Shown here: positions 6,064 through 10,987 of the stretch, piece by piece
How the letters are laid out: each line of letters opens with the position of its first letter
How positions within the stretch are numbered: position 1 is the stretch's first letter
Source of the DNA: CAZFBR01 sp035353495 [NCBI: uncultured bacterium]
Lineage (GTDB): Bacteria; DAOPZR01
Direction: 5' to 3'
Assembly (NCBI GenBank): GCA_964517215.1
Contig: CAZFBR010000119.1
Coordinates: forward strand, 1-10,987
Length of the DNA stretch: 10,987 nucleotides
Notes under the pieces: generated by a model
The model's input: the letters and a program-made list of their open reading frames with translations, nothing else
The model's database searches: none
What the model was told of the DNA's origin: nothing
Translations under genes and position numbers: made by a program

Positions 6064-6657
6064 ATGGCAATGGGCGCATTGGGCATCGGCGTGGTGATCT
6101 TCGGGGTGCTGGCGGTCGGGCTGGTGGTGCTGGCGCTGATCCTGGCGGGGATGTACAACGGACTGGTCGGGAAGAAGAACCAGGTCGAAAACGTCTTCGG
6201 GTCGGTGGACGTGCAGCTGAAGAAGCGCTACGACCTTATCCCCAACCTGGTGGCGAGCGTGCAGCAGTACATGCAGCATGAAAAGGGGCTGCTCACCGAG
6301 GTGACGGCGCTGCGGGCGAAGGCGATGGACGGCAACCTGTCGACCGACGAGAAGGTGGCGCTGAACAACCAGATGAGCAAGGCGCTGGGCGGGATCATGG
6401 TGGCGATCGAGAACTACCCGCAGCTCAAGGCCAACGAGAACGTGCTGCAGCTGCAGGCGGCGCTGAACGAGACGGAAGAGCAGATCGCGGCGGCGCGGCG
6501 CGCCTACAACGCGGCGGTCACCGACTACAACAATGCGGTCGAGATGTTCCCGACCAACCTGCTGTCGGGGGTGATCGGCTACCGGCGCAAGGAAGTGTTC
6601 GCGGCGAGCGAGCAGGACCGGCAGAACCCGAACGTCAAAGACCTGTTCCGGTCGTAA
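6064..6657 (+). CDS. lemA: LemA family membrane protein
   Basis: A 197-residue protein with one N-terminal transmembrane helix (about 8-30) and a long, mostly helical domain facing one compartment. Family markers are plain: YNGLVGKKNQVENVFGSVDVQLKKRYDLIPNLV (31-63, the LemA signature), TALRAKAM (81-88), IENYPQLKANENVLQLQ (115-131) and ARRAYNAAVTDYNNAVEMFPTNL (144-166). The start at 6064 follows AGGAGGG by seven bases; the longer frame to 6013 begins at the -10 box and is rejected. LemA proteins have no settled biochemical role. They are often encoded next to DUF3137 or TPM-domain proteins and are thought to act at the cell envelope. Here it heads a three-gene run with its own promoter. Confidence 0.95.
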   Translation: MAMGALGIGVVIFGVLAVGLVVLALILAGMYNGLVGKKNQVENVFGSVDVQLKKRYDLIPNLVASVQQYMQHEKGLLTEVTALRAKAMDGNLSTDEKVALNNQMSKALGGIMVAIENYPQLKANENVLQLQAALNETEEQIAAARRAYNAAVTDYNNAVEMFPTNLLSGVIGYRRKEVFAASEQDRQNPNVKDLFRS

Positions 6658-6666
6658 CCGTCCGCC

Positions 6667-7647
6667 ATGCGCACGCTGGAGGAAGTCCGGCAGTTCTACG
6701 ACAGCGAACTGATCGGCGCGCTGCGCGCGCAGGACCGGGTGCGCACGGCGACGCTGCTCAAGATGTTGCTGGCGCTCGCGGTCGCGGGGATGCTCTGCCT
6801 CTGCGGCGCCGGCGCGACCCTGCTGGCGGCGGGCGAGGACGGCCTGCCGGTTGCCTTCGTGGCGGCGGTCATCATCGGCGTTGCCGGACTCGGCGTCTGC
6901 GCCTGGCTGGGGCACGGCTACCGCAGCGGGTTCAAGGGCGTGATCATTGCCAAACTCGTGGCGTTCATCGACCCGCAGCTGACCTATCAGGCCGACGGCT
7001 GCATCCCGCGCGCGGACTATGACGCCAGCACCATCTATCAGCACAGCGTGGACCGGTATGCGGGGGAGGACCTGGTCAGCGGCATGGCGGGGAAGACGGC
7101 GGTGCAGTTTTCCGAACTGCACACCCAGTATAAGACCACGCACACCGACAGCAAGGGGCACCGGCACACGCAGTGGCACACCATCTTCCGCGGCATTTTC
7201 TTCGCGGCGGATTTTAACAAGAGCTTCAGCGGGGAGACGGTGGTGCTGACCGACACCGCGGAGAAGATGCTCGGCGGCTGGCTCGGGCAGAAGCTGCAGG
7301 GGATGAATGCGGCGCGGCCCGACCTGGTCAAGCTGGAGGACCCGGTATTCGAAAAGCAGTTCGCGGTCTACGCCACCGACCAGGTTGAGGCGCGCTACAT
7401 CCTCACGCCTGCGCTCATGGCGCGCATCACCGCGTACCGGCAGCAGAGCGGCAAGGAGCTCCAGCTGGCCTTTGTCGGCGGGAAGATGTATGTTGCGATC
7501 AGCTACGCCAAGGACCTGTTCGAGCCGCGCCTGCTGCGCACAGTGGTCGATTTCGCGCCGGTGGCGGAGTACTACCGCGACCTGGCGCTGGCGCTGGGCC
7601 TGGTCGGGGAGCTCAACCTGAACACGCGCATCTGGAGCAAGCAGTAG
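6667..7647 (+). CDS. DUF3137 family membrane protein
   Basis: A 326-residue protein with two adjacent N-terminal transmembrane helices (about 30-54 and 60-81), separated by a short AAGEDGLP loop, and a large soluble C-terminal domain. The C-terminal part matches DUF3137: FRGIFFAADFNKSFSGETVVL (174-194), LVKLEDPVFEKQFAVYATDQVEARYILTPALMARI (220-254) and GKMYVAI (272-278). Between them is a His-rich patch with His at 152, 159, 165, 167 and 171, which might bind metal, though this segment is variable in the family and that is a guess. The gene starts 9 bases after lemA without a clear SD, and its TAG shares a base with the next gene's GTG (TAGTG). DUF3137 proteins have no known function. Pairing with lemA is recurrent. 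Confidence 0.88.
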   Translation: MRTLEEVRQFYDSELIGALRAQDRVRTATLLKMLLALAVAGMLCLCGAGATLLAAGEDGLPVAFVAAVIIGVAGLGVCAWLGHGYRSGFKGVIIAKLVAFIDPQLTYQADGCIPRADYDASTIYQHSVDRYAGEDLVSGMAGKTAVQFSELHTQYKTTHTDSKGHRHTQWHTIFRGIFFAADFNKSFSGETVVLTDTAEKMLGGWLGQKLQGMNAARPDLVKLEDPVFEKQFAVYATDQVEARYILTPALMARITAYRQQSGKELQLAFVGGKMYVAISYAKDLFEPRLLRTVVDFAPVAEYYRDLALALGLVGELNLNTRIWSKQ

Positions 7648-8408
7648 TGCGCCGGGCGCTGGTCTCGGACCTGCACGCCAATCTGGCGGCGGCGCAGGCG
7701 GTGCTGGCGGATATTGCGCAGCGCGGGATCGAGGACGTCTACTGCCTCGGCGATGTGGTTGGCTACGGCCCTGATCCGCGCGCGGTGCTGGCGCTGACCG
7801 GGACCTTCGCCGGCGTGGTGATGGGCAACCACGACCATGCCGTCCTGCACGGCACGGAGCACACGTTCAATGCGGTGGCGCAGCGCGCCATTGACTGGAC
7901 CGATGCGCAACTGGCGCAGCCGCCCGATCTGCGCCCGCGGCTGGCGACTTTTGCCCCGTACATCCGGCTCGGGAGCGATCTGCTGGTGCATGGCAGCCCG
8001 GCGAGCAATGCGGAATACATCATCGACAGCGGTGCCGCGCTGCAGGCGCTGGCGGACCCGGTTAGCCGCGCGGTGCGGCGGCTGTTTACCGGCCATTCGC
8101 ATATCGCGGGCTATTTTCGCGTGCGTGGCGAATCCTGCCGCTATTATGCGGCGGAACCCGAAAAGCCGGTGACCATGGCGGACGATGAGCAACTGGTGGC
8201 CAATGCGGGGAGTGTCGGCCAGCCGCGCGATGGTGACGGTCGGGCGAGCTGGCTGGAAGTCGACGATCAGCAATTGTGGTATCATCGGGTCGCGTATGCC
8301 GTGGCGGCGACCCAGGCGAAGATTTACGCGATTCCGGAACTGGATGATGCGTTGGCACGGCGGCTGACCCCGAAGGCGGCCGCCGGCGAGGCTGCAACGG
8401 AAACGTAG
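7647..8408 (+). CDS. Calcineurin-like metallophosphoesterase
   Basis: A 253-residue cytoplasmic phosphoesterase of the YfcE/predicted-phosphodiesterase type. All metal-binding motifs are present: SDLHAN (D8, H10), CLGDVVGYGP (D36), GNHD (60-63), a His at 115 in VHGS, and GHSH (149-152). NAGSVGQPRDGD (186-197) is another regular element of this subfamily. The GTG start overlaps the previous stop (TAGTG) and places the first catalytic Asp eight residues in, as usual; no alternative start is compatible. The C-terminal 20 residues are Ala-rich and probably disordered. Substrate is not evident; relatives hydrolyse phosphodiesters or dinucleotide phosphates. Translational coupling to the DUF3137 gene suggests a shared process, but no function is known for the trio. 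Confidence 0.92.
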   Translation: MRRALVSDLHANLAAAQAVLADIAQRGIEDVYCLGDVVGYGPDPRAVLALTGTFAGVVMGNHDHAVLHGTEHTFNAVAQRAIDWTDAQLAQPPDLRPRLATFAPYIRLGSDLLVHGSPASNAEYIIDSGAALQALADPVSRAVRRLFTGHSHIAGYFRVRGESCRYYAAEPEKPVTMADDEQLVANAGSVGQPRDGDGRASWLEVDDQQLWYHRVAYAVAATQAKIYAIPELDDALARRLTPKAAAGEAATET

Positions 8409-8418
8409 CGATTTTCTG

Positions 8419-8435
8419 CAACCGCCTGGCGGTTG
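8419..8435. promoter_or_regulatory. Perfect 17-bp palindrome upstream of the TonB-dependent receptor
   Basis: CAACCGCC-T-GGCGGTTG is symmetrical over all eight pairs around a central T. It lies in the 78-base gap between the phosphoesterase and the receptor and overlaps TTGACC at 8433; a second TTGACA is at 8448-8453. No T-run follows, so it is not a terminator. It has the shape of an operator for a dimeric repressor. The -10 boxes paired with these -35s are poor, so the promoter is not resolved. Confidence 0.45.
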
Positions 8436-8492
8436 ACCGGCGCATGGTTGACAGGATAAGGGCAGACCGAGGGAAACTGAAGGAGAATGATG

Positions 8493-10403
8493 ATGAAGCG
8501 TGTACTGATACTGCTGCTGTGGGCCGGGCTGGCGGGTGCCGCTGCCGCCAATGAACTGACGCTGCTCGATGAGGGCATGGCGGTGACGGGGGCAGCCCGG
8601 GTGCCGCTGCTGGGCACGCTGCAGGATGTGACCGTGCTCACCGAGGCGGACATCGCGCGTGCGCATGCCCGCTCGCTTTCCGACCTGCTGCGGCGGGTGC
8701 CCGGCCTGACGATCGAAGACCAGTCCGGCGACTGCAGTGATCCGCTGGTGATGGCCGGCGGCTACACTGACTGGAATATCCGGGCGACGGTGCTGGTTGA
8801 CGGCATTCCCATGACCCGCCTGATCAACGGGTCGGTCGCCTGGTCGCAGGCGCCGCCGCTGGCCCTGGTGCGCCGCATTGAAATTCGCCGCGGTTCCGGT
8901 GCGCCGCTATACGGCAGCGCGGTCGGGGTGACTGTGCTGGTGTTCCTCAAGGACGGCCTGAGCGCGCCGGCCGGCGAGGTCGACGCCGCGGTCACCGCCG
9001 GCAGCGGCAGCAGCATCAGCGGGTGTGTGCGCGGGATGGACGGCAACCTGCAGGTGGCGGCGGCGGTCGAACGCGAGGTGAATCAGGGCTGGCGGGACAA
9101 TGCGGATTATCGGGCGACCCGGTTCGCGCTGCGCGGCGGACTGCTGCTGTCGCCGCAGTCCGACCTGGCGTTCGGCCTGTCCCTGGTCGACGACGCGACC
9201 GGCTGGCCCGGGCCGCTTGACCGGGGCACGCGCGAGCGGGCACGCGAGTCGACGCTGCAGCGTGACGACGGCGCCGAACGCGATGTGGCGTCGGGCTATC
9301 TGCGCTATCAGCGCGATTTTCTGCCGGAACTGCGCTGGGAAGGCACGGCGGAGTATCAGGGAGAGCAGGTGGACTGGTACACCGCCGGGCAGGCCATCCT
9401 GACGAACGGCTGGCAGGCGGGGACGCGCCAGCAGGTGACCTGGCTGACCGCCGTGGGCGCGACGCAGCATCAGGTGGTGGCCGGCGGCGAGTACCGCACA
9501 TCGTGGGTGGATGCGACCACCTGCACCGCACCGCAACGGCAGCGCACCGGGCAGATTGACAATGATGCCTACAAGATCAATCGCGGGAGTTTGTTCGTTG
9601 ACGACTATATCACCCTGTTCGATTGGCCGGTGTACTTTGAGGCGGGCGCGCGCTATGACCGGGCGCGCTACACGTGCGACGACCATGGCAACCCGGCGGC
9701 CGGCGGCGGCGCTGTCTACGGCATGGGGTCGCCGGTGATCGGCGCGGGCTGGCGCTATATCCGCGAGGGCCTGCTCTGGACGCGCTGGAGCCGGACGATG
9801 ATCGATCCCGAGGCGTACTGGGGCGGGACGCCGTCACCTGTCGGCAAAGACCAGGCAATCGAGATCGGCATCAAACATGCCATGACCCGCGAAGCCGAGG
9901 GCTACCTGACTTGGTTCCACCACCGGGTGCATGAACCGTACAATCTGGGGATGGACGAGTATGACGACGCGCGGCAGCGCGGGGTGGTGCTGGGCGGCAG
10001 TTACAACTGGCAGTCAATGATCCGGGCGAATGCGAGTTACACCTATACCGATGCGCGCTGGAGCGGCGGACTGTACGGTAACCGGAAAGTGCTGATGGTT
10101 CCCAGCCGCCGCTGTGAGGCGGGGGTTGAATACCTTGATCCGGGCCAGCGGTTTGATTGCGGACTATTCCTGCATTATGCGGGACGTCGCCCGCTTGATG
10201 ATGAGAATACGCGCTGGCTGGCACCGCACATTGAGTGGGATATCGAAGGTAACTTCTATTGGCAGACGTTCACGGTCTATGCGCAGGTGCGCAATTTGTT
10301 CGATCATGAATATGACGAATACGGGTACTTGGCGGGCACCACGGAAATGCTGGCACCGCATCACGACCGGCAATTCAGGGCTGGTGTGAAGTATCAGTTC
10401 TAA
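8493..10403 (+). CDS. TonB-dependent outer-membrane receptor, substrate unknown
   Basis: A 636-residue outer-membrane transporter driven by TonB-ExbBD. The signal peptide is MKRVLILLLWAGLAGAAAA, cut before NELTL. DEGMAVTGAAR just after it resembles a TonB box of the BtuB type (DTLVVTANR). The plug domain covers about 30-150: VTVLTEADIARAHARSLSDLLRRVPGLTIED, VLVDGIPMTRLINGSVAW and IEIRRGSGAPLYGSAVGVTVLVFLKDG. The remainder is a beta-barrel with alternating strands, ending in FRAGVKYQF with the expected terminal Phe. Three ATGs stand in a row (8487, 8490, 8493); the third has AGGAG seven bases upstream and gives the best signal peptide. At 636 residues it is at the small end of the family, near vitamin B12 or colicin-type receptors. 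No B12 riboswitch is seen upstream, so the substrate remains open. Confidence 0.93.
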   Translation: MKRVLILLLWAGLAGAAAANELTLLDEGMAVTGAARVPLLGTLQDVTVLTEADIARAHARSLSDLLRRVPGLTIEDQSGDCSDPLVMAGGYTDWNIRATVLVDGIPMTRLINGSVAWSQAPPLALVRRIEIRRGSGAPLYGSAVGVTVLVFLKDGLSAPAGEVDAAVTAGSGSSISGCVRGMDGNLQVAAAVEREVNQGWRDNADYRATRFALRGGLLLSPQSDLAFGLSLVDDATGWPGPLDRGTRERARESTLQRDDGAERDVASGYLRYQRDFLPELRWEGTAEYQGEQVDWYTAGQAILTNGWQAGTRQQVTWLTAVGATQHQVVAGGEYRTSWVDATTCTAPQRQRTGQIDNDAYKINRGSLFVDDYITLFDWPVYFEAGARYDRARYTCDDHGNPAAGGGAVYGMGSPVIGAGWRYIREGLLWTRWSRTMIDPEAYWGGTPSPVGKDQAIEIGIKHAMTREAEGYLTWFHHRVHEPYNLGMDEYDDARQRGVVLGGSYNWQSMIRANASYTYTDARWSGGLYGNRKVLMVPSRRCEAGVEYLDPGQRFDCGLFLHYAGRRPLDDENTRWLAPHIEWDIEGNFYWQTFTVYAQVRNLFDHEYDEYGYLAGTTEMLAPHHDRQFRAGVKYQF

Positions 10404-10485
10404 TTTGTCTCCCGGTTTTCATCTGCCTGCAACTGATCCGACGCTGTTCGTGTCGAATCGGATAGAACACGATACAATAGCAATA

Positions 10486-10516
10486 TTGTAACTGGGCATT
10501 TTATCGACAGTTACAA
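10486..10516. promoter_or_regulatory. 9-bp inverted repeat, possible operator
   Basis: TTGTAACTG (10486-10494) and CAGTTACAA (10508-10516) are exact reverse complements around a 13-base AT-rich spacer. No T-run follows on the plus strand. The right arm falls within the spacer of the candidate promoter 10504-10532, so a regulator bound here would affect the RNA downstream. A simple RNA hairpin after the receptor gene is the alternative. Confidence 0.4.
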
Positions 10517-10532
10517 CAAAAAACGGTAAAGT
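10504..10532 (+). promoter_or_regulatory. Candidate promoter of the two-hairpin RNA
   Basis: TCGACA (10504-10509, five of six to the -35 consensus) and TAAAGT (10527-10532, four of six to the -10) are 17 bases apart. Transcription would begin near 10539, just before the first hairpin. TACAAT at 10473-10478 is another possible -10, but without a good -35. Confidence 0.35.
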
Positions 10533-10538
10533 ATCGGC

Positions 10539-10682
10539 GGCGGCTGACGATAAGATAGATGTGAGGCGGTTAGGCACCAAAGTTTCCCCTCCCATTAACT
10601 TTCTGCCTAATACCCCTCACACTTTTTTAGAAATGAGCCAGGCAGACACAGCCCAAACGCAGTCGCCTGGCTCTTTCTTTTT
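10539..10682 (+). ncRNA. Candidate small RNA: C-rich-loop hairpin followed by an intrinsic terminator
   Basis: The first hairpin (10561-10620) has three stacked stems: GTGAGG with CCTCAC; GTTAGGCA with TGCCTAAT (one G-U); and AAAGTT with AACTTT. They are capped by the 12-base loop TCCCCTCCCATT. It is followed by TTTTTT (10623-10628). The second hairpin pairs GAGCCAGGC (10635-10643) with GCCTGGCTC (10665-10673), plus an inner GAC/GTC, and runs into TTTCTTTTT. No ORF of note lies inside. A C-rich loop complementary to SD-like GGGAGGGG is a feature of several known antisense-acting sRNA families. The start is inferred from a modest promoter, so the 5' end is uncertain. It might instead be tandem terminators of the receptor transcript. 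Confidence 0.5.
10635..10682 (+). terminator. Intrinsic terminator
   Basis: A perfect 9-bp GC-rich stem (GAGCCAGGC / GCCTGGCTC), extended by GAC/GTC past one unpaired A, is followed at once by TTTCTTTTTCC. It would end either the small RNA or read-through from the receptor gene. Confidence 0.85.
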
Positions 10683-10688
10683 CCAGTT

Positions 10689-10717
10689 TTGACATTCGGA
10701 TACTTAACTGATACGAT
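10689..10717 (+). promoter_or_regulatory. Near-consensus promoter with no recognised gene downstream
   Basis: TTGACA (10689-10694) and TACGAT (10712-10717) are 17 bases apart, seven bases beyond the terminator T-run. It points toward the transposase fragment, in the antisense direction. Within the following 145 bases no ORF longer than about 20 codons begins. It could serve a gene interrupted by the insertion element, or an antisense RNA. Confidence 0.5.
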
Positions 10718-10862
10718 CACGAAGTGAAATGTGGCCAAATAACCACACAATAGTTGTCAAATGGCTAAGTCAGTATGAATAGTTGATGCAACAAAGGACG
10801 TAACTGCCTGCCACTCTTGATTGAAAATAGAACAAAGGTGTGGCATTACAATTGCTGGCTCC

Positions 10863-10987
10863 TCACCACAATCTGTGGGTAATAGCGGGTTCCGGCAGTG
10901 CCCCGAGATTGTGGTATAGCGCCAGTTCTATTGCATCATAGGTGCGGAAGCCGCACGCCTTACGAATGACCAGTTTGATTCGGTTGT
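10863..10987 (-). mobile_element. C-terminal end of an ISL3-type transposase (5' part beyond the window)
   Basis: Minus-strand frame from 10985 down to the TGA at 10863-10865 gives 40 residues: NRIKLVIRKACGFRTYDAIE, then LALYHNLGALPEPAITHRLW. NRIK-(8 residues)-GFR-(5-6 residues)-L is the usual C-terminus of ISL3-family (IS204/IS1001/IS1096/IS1165) DDE transposases, following the catalytic Glu, and LPEP-THR endings occur in many Gram-negative members. The catalytic residues themselves are outside the window. The element's end is not determined. GGCTCCTCACCACA at 10857-10870 begins with GGCT as many ISL3 terminal repeats do, which would put the boundary at about 10857, but the partner repeat and target duplication cannot be seen. 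Confidence 0.65.

Larger units (their letters stand above)
10404..10862. other. AT-rich 459-base region without a recognised protein gene
   Basis: Base composition drops sharply against the GC-rich genes to the left. The region holds a 9-bp dyad (10486-10516), a two-hairpin RNA candidate (10539-10682) and a promoter-like sequence (10689-10717), each listed separately. Reading frames are short on both strands. The sequence 10718-10862 contains only short frames such as a 17-codon one from an ATG near 10728, and I assign nothing to it. The right-hand side may have been shaped by insertion of the transposable element beyond 10863. Confidence 0.7.

Noticed and set aside
5944-7179. Minus-strand frame of 411 codons
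   Set aside because: Opposite lemA and the DUF3137 gene; low-complexity His/Arg/Gln-rich sequence without family features.
8409-8486. Cobalamin riboswitch upstream of the receptor
   Set aside because: The gap is only 78 bases, too short for a B12 riboswitch, and no B12-box-like sequence is visible.
10436-10463. ATCCGA...TCGGAT inverted repeat as terminator of the receptor gene
   Set aside because: Only six pairs with a 16-base loop and no T-run after it.
10728-10781. 17-codon ORF behind the promoter at 10689
   Set aside because: Too short, only a weak SD-like sequence before it, and no recognisable features.

Overview
The window reads as a GC-rich chromosome segment from a Gram-negative bacterium. 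It has an outer-membrane TonB-dependent receptor, a lipoprotein-type PstS, clear Shine-Dalgarno (SD) sites, and several sigma70-type promoters of the form TTGACR-17/18-TANNNT. Lineage is not determined. PstS has a calcium-loop-like insertion near its C-terminus, a form I associate with Bacteroidota and PVC-type homologues. Consensus sigma70 promoters and strong SD sites argue against Bacteroidota proper, so a PVC-like or other non-Bacteroidota Gram-negative is my best, weak, guess.

Region 1 (1-4413, minus strand) is a phosphate-specific transport operon, read from high to low coordinates: a small ribbon-helix-helix (RHH) protein gene, pstS, a possible small ORF, pstC, a 154-codon repeat ORF, pstA, and pstB running off the left edge. 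The RHH gene has a near-consensus promoter (TTGACG-17-TATAAG). Three tandem 11-bp direct repeats cover its -10 and expected start site, so local control by the RHH protein, or by an 11-bp-phased response regulator, is likely. Both larger intercistronic gaps are filled almost exactly by ORFs with overlapping stop/start junctions. The pstC-pstA gap consists of six degenerate 60-bp tandem repeats that encode 20-residue repeats.

Region 2 (4564-5925, minus) is a stand-alone radical SAM protein with an N-terminal cobalamin-binding-like domain. It is divergent from region 3, with back-to-back promoters in 5941-6013.

Region 3 (6064-8408, plus) is a compact lemA - DUF3137 - metallophosphoesterase operon. 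The last two genes overlap by one base. A TonB-dependent receptor follows at 8493-10403, with a perfect 17-bp palindrome in the 78-bp gap before it.

Region 4 (10404-10987) is much more AT-rich. It carries a 9-bp dyad, a candidate small RNA made of two hairpins (the first with a C-rich loop, the second an intrinsic terminator), a strong promoter with no recognisable gene behind it, and the C-terminal end of an ISL3-type transposase entering from the right edge on the minus strand.

The best candidates for something undescribed are the repeat ORF embedded in the pst operon, the RHH gene with its phased operator heading that operon, and the two-hairpin RNA.
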